Assembly (NCBI RefSeq): GCF_025698545.1
Contig: NC_068569.1
Location: 21,018,001-21,082,000 of the forward strand
Reading direction: 5' to 3'
DNA length: 64,000 bases
Source of the DNA: Gossypium raimondii
Lineage: Eukaryota > Streptophyta > Magnoliopsida > Malvales > Malvaceae
Shown here piece after piece: positions 39,665-50,007 of the stretch. Position 1 is the first letter of the stretch, and each line of letters starts with the position of its first letter. Below the pieces are notes generated by a model. That model worked only from the letters and a program-made list of their open reading frames with translations. It was not told the DNA's origin and made no database searches. The position numbers and the translations under genes are program-made.

Positions 39665-41041
39665 CGTAATACCCCTAACCCCAATCGTCATGAATAGGTT
39701 ACGAGGCATTACCTGACATATCAGATAATCTATAAATAATTCATAAACAATTAACAAATATATACAAAAGAGTCATAAATTGATATAAATTTTACTAATT
39801 GACTTCGTTCAAATTTTTATTATTATTTTTTAAATTTCTTCTTTTAAATATATATATTTTAAAATTTCAAAAAGACTTCGGCTTATTTTTACATACAACC
39901 CCCTACAATTAAAATTCATAACATTTCCAAATATAACCAAATCAACCAATTCATTTCACGCTCTCATTTTCTATTCTAAATACTTCTAATCAAACTCAAT
40001 CTACATGATATTAATTTAAATTTAACAAAACAATAAATAAATCAAATTAGGTAAACTTCATTCATTATAAATCTTAAACTTATAATACTAACATTTTAAC
40101 CATTTATATTAAATATAATAATCTTTATACACATCCTATGTACATGCCACATTTACCAAAGAAAATATACATCACCAAAGTTATGCTGAAGTCGGGATTA
40201 GTCCGGATGTCAACCGACCTTTAACTTCTATCGATCGCTGCATTTCGAAATAATCAGACACCGAGTATTTCATACTCAAGGTATTACCATAATTCAAATT
40301 ATAACAATATTTAAACATGTAATGCATAATTCATATGTACAATTTAAATTCAATATCTCAACAATAGCAATTCATCAACCAATATCATATATCCACAATT
40401 TGAGTTTGAACAAATCATGAACCTTAGGTTCATTCCTCTATCTCATATCACATTTCAATTCACAATTCAACTTTTTCGCTTCATTTCAAAGAGCTTGTTT
40501 GACCAACTCGCTCGGTTTATCATTTCATCATTTACCCTATTAACAAAACTCGACTTTGGCGGATACACGATCCAACCAAACACACCGTAATGGCACCCAA
40601 AGGCCTCATCGGATAGTTCAAGCAATAGTTGACACCAAGTTGTCTCATCGGCAAAGCCAAGAAAGTTGGTACCCAAGACTCATCGAATCTATCCGAAGAA
40701 ATATAGTGACACCAAAGGTCTCATCGACTCGAGGTCAAAGTATCCTCGACTCTTCCAATCCTATGGCATGCCAACTATATCCGACTCAAATTCGACTAGT
40801 TAATAGAGTATTTAAATCACATATAATCCCAATTCAATCGCAATTTCTCACATTTTCAATTCAATCATTTTTCCACCTTTCAATCAATAATTAATCCGCA
40901 ATTCACACATTTTCACAATGCAATACATTTCCATTCAATTTAATATCACCACTATTCGATTTAAATTCACTTCCCACTTTCAATCAACAAACAATTCAAA
41001 TATTAATTCATATCAACTATTCAAATTAATTCTCACTCATC

Positions 41042-41094
<53 letters not shown>

Positions 41095-42309
41095 AATATT
41101 AATACTTACCTCGATTTCATTTACTAAACACATAAATTAAAATTTAACATTTAAAATAAATAATTTGAATTATAGTAATACAAACCGTAAATCTCCGCTT
41201 TAGTCCTCGATAGCTTTCTCCTTTCCTTTTGATGTCGATGCCTCTCTTTGTTAGCTACTTAAAATAACAATAATTTTTGCTATTAATTACAGCATTAAAT
41301 TAAAATAAATAATTGGATTTCTATTCAATTTCTTCCTTATTCTTAATTTAATCCTAACTAAATTCACTTACTTTCCTAATTCAATTCACACTCTATTTCT
41401 ATTTAAATTTCATCCAAACTCAAATTTAACTATCAAAATTTCAGCATATTTTCTTAATTTCGAATTTCCTCAATTTAGTCCCTAAAACATAAAAATTATA
41501 GCTTCTTTCACAATTTAATCCCTTTATTAATTCTAGCTTAAAATTCATTCAATTAAATCCCTAATTCAACAATTTATTCAACATAAACTATACTTGAAAA
41601 CCTATGAACTTTCTAAATATCAATTTAATTCCATCAAAACTTTGTTTTAAAACTTCTAAAACATTAAAATTAAGAAAAAAGGGCTAAATTGACTTACCAA
41701 ATTAAATTCCAAGCTTTAGAAACCCTACTTCCCTTTTTCTTTCTTTCTCTTCTTTCTCTGTTCTGTTTCGAATGCTATTCTGTTTCTTTTCTGTTTTGTT
41801 TCTTTCTTTTCTTTTTATTTCGTTTGATTTCATTTATTTTCTTTTATTTAATTACTTTAATATAATAATAATTAAAACAAATATCTATTTAGTAATTAAA
41901 TATAAGTATTACAAGTGTATGTATTTTATTTATACACTTGTATTAAGTTATCACCTTACATTTGTCTTTATTTAATTTATTTCTTAATATAATATTTATA
42001 ATATAATTAATTTAATAATATACTTTATAATAAAAATCTAAGATTTTTACAATGTTATGTTGTTTCATCCTCCAAATGTGGCTTAATTGCCCATTTGGTC
42101 CCTATTATTTTCCTTTAATCTATAATTAAACTTTCACTTCTATTGCAATTTAATCCTTTTTGCTAATTACTCATAACACCTATCTAAAACCTAATTAAAC
42201 GCACAAATAGTCTCGTAAATATTTCTAATAATTATTTTTAAACTTAATTTACTGAGACGGAAGCCCGATATTATACTTTTCCGATGCCCGTGAATTTTGG
42301 GTCATTACA
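39665..42309 (-). repeat. Right LTR of the palindromic element (inverted)
   Basis: This is the reverse complement of the left LTR, about 2.65 kb. The outer 260 bp differ from the left LTR at about five positions by my count, all transitions. Its inner end is more altered (CGTAATACCCC where TGTAACACCCC is expected). Confidence 0.85.
41043..41091. repeat. (AAT)n microsatellite in the right LTR
   Basis: About 16 AAT units at the position mirroring the (ATT)n tract of the left LTR. Confidence 0.95.
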
Positions 42310-42637
42310 TCATAGGTATAGGAATAAGCCCTATCAAATAGAGAATTTTTCTTTCGACCATATTTTGATTGTTAATACGATATATAAGGACCGCTACTAC
42401 AAATAGTACTACACCCTTAATCGTGAAATATCGATTGCTTGTTGAACCCTGTAAATTGTGTGAAAGTAGAATACTCCAAATTCGGGGGTCCAAGAGTTTT
42501 ATAAAACGTTCTTGGTGGAAAAGAATGTGAATGAAAGATCCCACTGAATTGAATTGGGTCCATGAATATAAGAAATAGTGAGAATTCTTAATCTCTCTCA
42601 ATTCGAAAATTTAGGATTTGAATTGATGTCCTTTCAT
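42310..42637 (-). pseudogene. ycf2: Plastid-derived ycf2 5' end, nuclear copy
   Basis: The minus strand reads the beginning of plastid ycf2, with the start codon at 42637. Recognisable phrases are [52 protein letters not shown] and YLIGLIPIP. Codon 9 (W in the plastid protein as I recall it) is TAA, and a short in-frame repeat near the start is missing. It is cut by the retroelement and resumes as 27 bp at 33298. It is a non-functional plastid insertion (NUPT). The first five bases are the right target duplication TCATA. Confidence 0.9.
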
Positions 42638-42725
42638 TGATTCCTCCTAAATTGCATTGATTTATCCTAAATATTTCATTTCAATCGGAATTTGGTTATT
42701 CACCACGTACGAGGATCCCCACTAA

Positions 42726-42799
42726 GCATCCATGGCTGAATGGTTAAAGTGCCCAACTCATAATTGTCGAATTCGTAGGTTCAATTCCTACTGGACGCA
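42726..42799 (+). pseudogene. trnI-CAU: Plastid-derived trnI-CAU copy, decayed
   Basis: 74 nt match plastid tRNA-Ile(CAU), with anticodon CAT in CTCATAA and T-arm GGTTCAATTCC. It is divergent from the ycf2 piece, as in the plastid inverted repeat. An A-C mismatch in the acceptor stem (GCATCCA against TGGACGC) and further changes (GTGCCC, ATTGTCG) suggest it is not functional. Plastid tRNA genes in the nucleus are normally not used. Confidence 0.9.
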
Positions 42800-42966
42800 C
42801 GCCAATGGGACCCTCCAATAAGTCTATTGGAATTGGCTCTGTATCAATGGAATCTCATCATCTACACATAATGAATTGGTGTGGTATATTCATATCATAA
42901 CATATGAACAGTAAGAACTAACATTCTTATTGAAACTTGAACTTATAGGGGAAAAAAATAGATTGA
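42800..42966. pseudogene. Plastid trnI-rpl23 spacer, nuclear copy
   Basis: The match to the plastid spacer continues after the tRNA (for example CCAATAAGTCTATTGGAATT and CATATCATAACATATGAACA). It fades at about 42950-42966. This is the outer end of the plastid insertion. Confidence 0.8.
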
Positions 42967-43146
42967 ATTGAAAATTGATGATGTATTTTATCCACAATAT
43001 ATCATGCTAAAAAGTTGGTTGAAGGTGAAAATACTAATAAAAATCATTCTAGGCATATTTTATTTTATTTATAAAAGAAATTGTATGTGATATATGACAT
43101 TTAAATATTTAACTATTGAAATTGTGTTAAATTTGTACCATTTAAT

Positions 43147-43281
43147 AAAGCTCAAAAAAATATTGTGTGTTGGCCTGATTGTTAGGGTGTTCATCGCCCT
43201 GGGTGTGGTTTAAGTTCGAGTCGCATTGCTATTAGGGCTTTGCCCTCCTTTTGTAATTCACTAAAAAACAAAAGCTCAAAA
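43147..43281 (+). mobile_element. tRNA-derived SINE with 11-bp target duplication
   Basis: The element is about 43158-43270. It has an A-box-like TGGCCTGATTGTTAGGG and a B-box-like AGTTCGAGTCG spaced as in a tRNA gene, then a T-rich tail region and a short A run. AAAGCTCAAAA flanks it at 43147-43157 and 43271-43281. At about 113 bp it is short for a plant SINE and may be truncated or of a small family. Confidence 0.6.
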
Positions 43282-44811
43282 TTCGTCATTAATTCTTATA
43301 TTATGTATAAGTTGTGGATTTAGTTTTAGATTTTAATTTGGTAATTTTACTCTTTATATTTTTTAAATTAGTCAATTTTAGTCCTTATACTTTTCGAATC
43401 TTTAAAATTTCAATGTAGATCTAAACAATAGTAGTTAAATCTATTTGTTAAATTTCGCTATTAGTCTTAAGTATGCATAAAATTGTAGCTTGACTTCACA
43501 CTCTCTAATTTTCTCATTCTTAGGTCATATATTTTTAAGTTTTGAATTTCAATTTTGACACGAACAATAGTTGTGAATCCATAGATTTTTTAGAGAGTAA
43601 CTAGTTTATAATGTCACATGCGTGATATGTGATTTGTACATTTAATATTTTAATTAATTTTAAAAATAATGTATTTCTATTTATTGTAATTAGTATAAAT
43701 TATTGTTATTTAATATGCTGAAAAACAATTAAAATATATTACTTTTAACAATTCAAATATTATAATAATAATGAAAATTCAAATCATATTAAAGCATTTT
43801 TACCATATTCAATGGACAATATAAGTTTACTTCATATAATTAATAAAAATTTTATTCAAAATAATAAATAATAAAATTGTAAATATATTTAATCATTCAA
43901 ACATACTACTAATAAAAAATTCTAATCACAGTGTAAACTATAAAAGAATGATATAATGTACATTATACTATTCACTATTTAGTTTTTATTAGTTAATAAA
44001 TTCACTATAATAATATAATATATAATATATAATTAATATTATATAAGTATATTTTTATATTTTTATAAATTAACTAAAATGTTATTATATAAACAATTAA
44101 AATTAAAGTAATATAAATTTTCTTTTACTTATTAATGGAAATATAATATTTTAAATATAAAGTAATTCAATATTAAATTTAAATTATTTACTGTATACAA
44201 TATTATGTAATAAAAATGTCCTAATGGAGTAAGAATTATTATTTATAGGTATGATAAATTTTATTGTGAAGTAAATTTATTTAATTAAATTAAAATTATT
44301 ATTTGTAAATGTAATAAATCTTATAAATAAAAATAAAATGACAAGTTCAATAATATAATGAATAAGAAATGTTATATTGATCAGTTCAAAAGTTTCTCCA
44401 AATTTGTGATTATAGATGGAGATTATAAAATGTGGAAATAGTAAGGTAACATGGTATATTTGTGCATGAAAATTTTGAAATAACAAAACTTAATTAATTT
44501 AATAAAGTTTCTCCAAACATATTTAGGATTTTACTCAAAGGAGACAAAACTTCTAAATCTGAACGACCATTTTCTTAACATAAAAAGTGACTATTCTTCT
44601 CGGATAATTTTTTTCTTATCCAACAAATTAATTTAATATTTTTAAAAAGTATGAACGATTTAAGCGTAACAAAATTAAAAGAAAAAATTGTATTATATAA
44701 AATTAAATATTTCTTTCTAATACACAAAAAATAATAACTAATACTATGCTAAAAATTTCACAAATATCATTATAATTCAAAAAATTAAATTTAAAACACT
44801 TGGCCTTAGTC
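43282..44811. other. Very AT-rich intergenic DNA, nothing recognised
   Basis: No credible gene. The minus frame 44277-44486 is hydrophobic low-complexity sequence in AT-rich DNA. Confidence 0.45.
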
Positions 44812-45444
44812 CTATTTCTCAATACTAGACATCCTAAACTGCACCCTCCGTTTTTTCATAAGATCGAATTCATCAATGATAGAATCTGTTGAAAATTCTT
44901 GAGCTATATCTTTTTCGATGTATGCCACCAAGTAAGTTGAAAGAAAATCATCCTCTATTTTGTTGCAAAACCTTGTCTTCACAATTTTCATGGCTGAAAA
45001 TGCTAGTTCGATTGTTGCAATAGACACGAGAAGAGTTGGCACAAGACGAATAATTCTATCAAGAAGAGGATAAATACTTGACTTATTTGTCTTAGCTAGC
45101 ACTTGACACAACTTGGCAACTATAGAAGTTTTCTGCAACTCTGTGCTTTGATGAGCATCGAGTTGAAAACGCTCCAATTGGATCTTCATGTGTAGCTTTT
45201 CTTGCTCCGTAAAATAGTCCAGATAAAAATAATTCATAAGCTTGCAAATATCTTCCACTTGAAAAGTTTTGTGATTGTCGCGTGGATCCAAAGCGGAGGT
45301 AAGAACAAGTAACTCCACTACCTCATTAAAGCGAGAATTCATTTTTGTTAGCAATGAATTGGTACTAGCAATGAATATATCAAAACCGATACTGATGCTC
45401 AATTGTGAGGTTATCTCTTGGATGCTAGTATGGATATGGGACAA
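44812..45444 (-). pseudogene. hAT-family transposase, C-terminal fragment
   Basis: The 210-codon frame carries the hAT C-terminal dimerisation domain near its end: IYPLLDRIIRLVPTLLVSIA, TIELAFSAMKIVKTR and DDFLSTYLVAYIEKDIA. The preceding part resembles the region before that domain in plant zf-MYM/TTF-type hAT proteins (LLVLTSALDPRD, ICKLMNYFYLDYFTEQEK). The N-terminal zinc finger and catalytic core are absent upstream, so this is a truncated transposase or a fragment of a domesticated relative. The frame is undisturbed over its length. Confidence 0.8.
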
Positions 45445-47485
45445 ATCAATTAATTTTAAAATTTGGCTTTAAAGTCCATATTAGACCTTTAAATTTAGTC
45501 ATTCAAAGTCCATCATACATTAATATCTGATTATTATTATTATTAAAGTTATATAATTAAAAACAGAAAAATAATTTGTTAATATAAAGTATTACCTTAT
45601 GGCTTAAAAAGGTGAATTTTATGAAATACAATTTGATCAAGGGGGATGGATGTTATACAATGTGGACACCAAATTTAAAATACATGATAATTTATATATA
45701 AAATTCAAAAATCTGAAAATTCTAAGCCCCCTAGATCCATCCTTGTTAACATCCATCGTCCCCTTGTCTCTGTGGTATAGTTAAGATTATAGTGCCTTCG
45801 AAATGTTAATTGTTCAATTTAGTCTCTTTTAACTTTTATTTAAACGTAACAATTGCAATTTTGGCCTTTTTATTTTAAAGTTTAAAATTCAATTTAAGTC
45901 ATTTTGATACGAATTTTTTTAACTTTGGCCTTCCAAATTTTTTTAGTTTTATCTCGATTGCTATCACATAACTCTAGACTTTGCCCCTACATGGGTTAAA
46001 ATTGGCCAGATTAAAATATATGAACTAAATCCACAACTTATTCATAGTCATAAGGATTAATAGTAGAATTTAACCACTAATTAAAAAAGTGTTTTGTTAA
46101 AATTTTTTGATGTTATTCCTAAACTACCCATGAAACCCTCCCTCAAACCCTTTAAATAGAATGATATAATCATGTTCATACTAACCCTTTCTAGTTATTG
46201 CAATAATAATGATGTAACTTATTTAGTATTAAAATAATTATTAATACAGGAAACTGGGTGACCTCTGATAATAATAAAAATTGAAACTTGGCAATGAGCT
46301 GGGTTGGTGTGTGAATGGAAAATGATATTTAAGAATGTAATATTTTCTTTTGAAATTTGGGGAGGAGAATAGAATTTTCCTAAAATTTATTGGTAAAAAT
46401 ACGAGATTAAATTGTATACATATTTAAAAATTATCTTTATGGATTAATTAATGATCAAAATCTAAATCAAGTGCACAATTATTATTTTCAGAGATAATTT
46501 TTTCTAATTGATATAATAACATATGTAGTCATCAATATTTACACATTCTATTACATTAATCCTAATCCTTAAAATTACAAAATTTATTTAATATATTTAA
46601 CCCAAAAAGCTATCTAGGTTTTTCATCTCCTTCGTTGCTTTCACTAAAAATCATCACCTTTCTTTTTACACCTAACCATTTTTCGTTTTATTTTATTAAA
46701 AGCCATCAATTATTTCTTTTCTAAACAAAATCCATACCCTTCATTTTCCTCTCTTCTTATAATTACTATTAGAACGGATTTGTTTGAATATCCAAAACTA
46801 GAAATCAAGCCCCTTGAGATCTTTTAAACCCATCACCTCATATTTCGATCCTTGATTTGGCCTATCACTCTTCGAATTTGGCAAAAATTGCTTCAACGCT
46901 AAGTTTTTGGTTTGACCCGAAGCCTTGGGGTTCGATTAAGGATTGTGGTGAGCTCAAGTCAGTGGCTATGGGGGTTTGAGTGGCTTCGACTTGTTGTTAA
47001 TGGTTTTTGATTTTTTTTCTAACACCCGAAAAGAATTTCTATGATGTGGCCGACAGTGGTACCATTAATTTTATTTTGGGTTTAAAAGAAATTAAACAAA
47101 TAATAAATTTTATTTGATGAAAATTTAAATAAATTAAAACTTAAATGACATGTTACATATCTGTTGATTTTTTAATCTACATGTCAATTCTTGATTGGTT
47201 AGACTTGCTACATAATTAAAAAAGAAAATTTGTTTATGGACTAAATTTATAAAATTTATAAATATGGAGGGTTAAATTTGTTAAATTATTTATATATGAC
47301 CAGAATTATAGAAATTATTAGTATTGAGAATGCCATTATTTTGGTTAACGATTTATGAAGAGTGACCAAAACAAAATCACTAAAAACATTATTGATGAAA
47401 TTGAAAGTTTTATAATTTGATGACCTAAAAGAAATATATTGATAGTTGGGTGATTAATGCTATAGTTCACCCTAAAATACATATA
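45445..47485. other. AT-rich intergenic DNA, nothing recognised
   Basis: No supported reading frame. A somewhat less AT-rich part at 46600-47040 may be decayed gene or transposon sequence, but I cannot assign it. Confidence 0.4.
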
Positions 47486-48060
47486 TTGTTATAAGTGTAA
47501 GCGAAATCATTAGTCACTAAACTATAGGTAAGTTTTCGTTTTGGTCACTTTACTAAAAAAGTTACAATTTGGTCACTGAACTGTTTAAAAGTTTTCATTT
47601 GTGTCAATGAACTATTCAAAAAAAAATTATTTCAATTATTGGGCTATTAATTTTCTTTTAAAGTTCCGCTAGCGAGTTTCAAGCAACAATTTAACGATCG
47701 ATATGATGGATCAATACCTACAAACGAGTAGATGAACATATCTTAGATCTAATTCGATTTGACGGTCAGTGTTAAAGATTGAAGCAAAAAATGTTTGAAT
47801 TTTGGTTTGCAGATTCGTGACATGCGAAGTTGTTTCATGAAAAAAATTAAATGTATAAGAGAAGGGGAAAGAAAGATTTCAATTAGTGCAGGAAGTGCCA
47901 ACAATGTAAGCCTTATGGCATCAATTTTAACAGGTTAGTGACTTGAATGAAAATTTTTGAATAATTTAATGACCAAATTATAACTTTTTCTAATTAAGTA
48001 ACTAAAACAAAAACTTATCCATAGTTTAGTAACTTACGGTGAAGTTTTCCCTTGTTATAA
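47486..48060. mobile_element. Foldback MULE-type MITE with 9-bp target duplication
   Basis: The element is 47495-48051 (557 bp). The arms pair over TCACTAAACTATAGGTAAGT on the left and the complement of CTTATCCATAGTTTAGTAAC on the right. The perfect direct repeat TTGTTATAA lies at 47486-47494 and 48052-48060. Its core matches, in reverse, the core of the element at 26229. Confidence 0.83.
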
Positions 48061-48631
48061 AGTCTTATTCCTTATCTCAGCCATTATTACTGGACCACGG
48101 GCTTTGCAAATTTATACCTGGGCTTGATCCAGCTCATTACTCATTAAATTTTCAGCCTATTCCATCTTTTTTGTTTTCTCTTTGCCCTAATACTTATTGC
48201 TTTCCGGCGTCTTGCATCTCTCCATATTCTTAGAAAAAAAAAACTGTTTTTGTTAACCCACCGCTGGCTCCATCTCCACCACTGCCTTTTCATTCGCACA
48301 ATATATACAGAACTCATATACACGTTTATATTAGTTGTGTGTATATTGTCAGGTACTTGGAGAACAACCCCAAGCATTAAAATACCACAAAGCTGTGAGA
48401 TCTCAGGGCTTTCATTTCTTTTTATCACTTTTAGAAAATACCCAATTTTGTATTTGACTCCCAAAGCCATTTCTTTTAGTTGAGATGAAGGCGCGGTTAA
48501 AAGAAATGCTATCTTGATGTACATGCAAGCTAGAAACCTTTATCTGACTTGCCAGTTTTGGTTTTATTTTTTGTTTTTGTGTGCAGATTTTGTTGTAATG
48601 GTAAGTTTTCATTACTTTTTTTTTTTGCCCT

Positions 48632-48642
48632 GGGGGGGGGGG
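48632..48642. repeat. G11 homopolymer
   Basis: Eleven consecutive G on the plus strand in an otherwise T-rich stretch, just upstream of a module copy. Confidence 0.9.
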
Positions 48643-49975
48643 TTAAAAACATGTTTTTGAACTTTAAATTTTGGTTTAGTGGATTTTGCCCAATGATGGA
48701 AAACTCATTGAATGGAGCAGTTCGACTGATTTTCGCTTTAGAGCATTTACTATCATCATTTGTTGTTCAATTCCTTTTCCTCTTCCACTTCCTCCCCTTC
48801 CGTTTCTCTATCCTTTCTGGTTCCTGTCGATAACTCTCTCCTCTTTCCCTGTTCTCTTTCTCTATTCTTTCGATCTATAATTCTATTTATCTTCTTATTG
48901 ACACAGATGATGGTTGATAAATTCTCTTAATGAAAACCAGTTTGTTAATACTGTGAATGACCAGATATAGCTATGAGATCTGAGGGCTTTGTTGAACATT
49001 TTGATTGTAGGATTATCATTCTGTTTTTTTTTCTCATGTGATTTGCATCTTGATTATACTCATGCGTACCCTTAGCTGAATGCATTGTTATTAGCGGTTT
49101 TCTGCAATGAGATTGTATTTTTGGCTGTTAATTGGCCTTTAGAACTCCAGTACAGTATGGAATTGTAATGCTATCGAATAGTTGTATGATCTCATTGGAT
49201 ATGTTGTATGGGTCTTTAGTTTCATTAATCTTATGAACTATGTCAATCTCAATGGCAATGTCATACTTGAAATTAGTCTTTTGTTGCTAGATGAAGCTTC
49301 ATTTCCTTCTTGATGCTTTTATTGCGTCTATTTCATCAATTATTGTATCCGACCCGCTTCTTCTTTAGTTGCTAATTTGAAACCATTAAACATTTAATTG
49401 TCTGAGAAAATATTGTGAACCCTTTTTCTGGTTTAATACCAACTGGTATTTGTAAGTACGTTAACTTCCTAGTGATTCACTATGTTTCTAGTCAATATTT
49501 CACTGCTTTTGATACCATCTGTGTGACATATGCTTAATGAATTTCAGAGGTTTTGGCATGTGCCCAATGGCGAGAAAAAGCTGATATATTGGGTAGTTCT
49601 TTTGCTACTTAGTCTTGTTGTTGTTTACCTTTTTCACCGAGCTCTTGGAATGAAAGTCATGAGCATCACTATTGTTGAATTATGTTACTAAAGTTATATT
49701 TCTTTCTTTGAAATATATCTTCCTTGTTGTTATAGGGCTTTTAGGGTATCTAAAGCTTGATTAGAGCCTTGGTGACCATTGTACCTTTTGCTTTCTCAGT
49801 ATATACTCTTTTAGTAAATCATAGTTTCTTCTTTCAATGATGTTATGTAGGGTTTTAGAAACCTGTGCCTTGGGTTTCATTGAGACTTATTGCTGCTTTT
49901 GCCCCATGATGGAAAACTCATTTTTGATTGAATGGTTCTGGTTTTCTATTCTTCTCTGGCTTTTGCACTCCACCT

Positions 49976-49976
49976 C

Positions 49977-50000
<24 letters not shown>
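49976..50000. repeat. (CT)n microsatellite
   Basis: A pure CT tract within the first large module. The same position of the next module has a longer tract. Confidence 0.95.

Positions 50001-50007
<7 letters not shown>

Larger units (their letters stand above)
33325..42309. mobile_element. Palindromic Ty3/gypsy-type retroelement, two 5' halves head to head
   Basis: The left arm (33325-37799) reads LTR, primer-binding site, gag and protease remnant on the plus strand. The right arm (37876-42309) is the diverged reverse complement of the same order. About 76 bp lie between the arms, where weaker pairing continues inward (CTTGACTCTT against AAGAGTCAAG). Both outer ends are the same LTR terminus (TGTAATGACCCAAAATTCAC and its complement). 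The unit is flanked by the perfect 5-bp repeat TCATA (33320-33324 and 42310-42314) inside plastid-derived DNA. No reverse transcriptase, RNase H, integrase or directly repeated 3' LTR is present. The arms differ at scattered positions, mostly transitions, so this is not a simple read or assembly foldback. The palindrome appears to have integrated as a unit, with integrase supplied in trans. Confidence 0.9.

Noticed and set aside
33325..42309. Palindrome as an assembly or sequencing foldback artefact
   Set aside because: The arms differ by many substitutions and independent gag breaks, and the outer ends carry a target duplication within a known plastid sequence. An artefact would give identical arms and no duplication.
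42726..42799. Functional nuclear tRNA-Ile(CAU) gene
   Set aside because: It is embedded in a plastid insertion, has an acceptor-stem mismatch and other changes, and belongs to a plastid-type tRNA requiring organellar modification.
48144..48524. 126-codon minus-strand frame
   Set aside because: No family resemblance, and it overlaps non-coding module sequence with frames on the other strand. Its Arg/Lys-rich composition is likely the complement of T/C-rich DNA.
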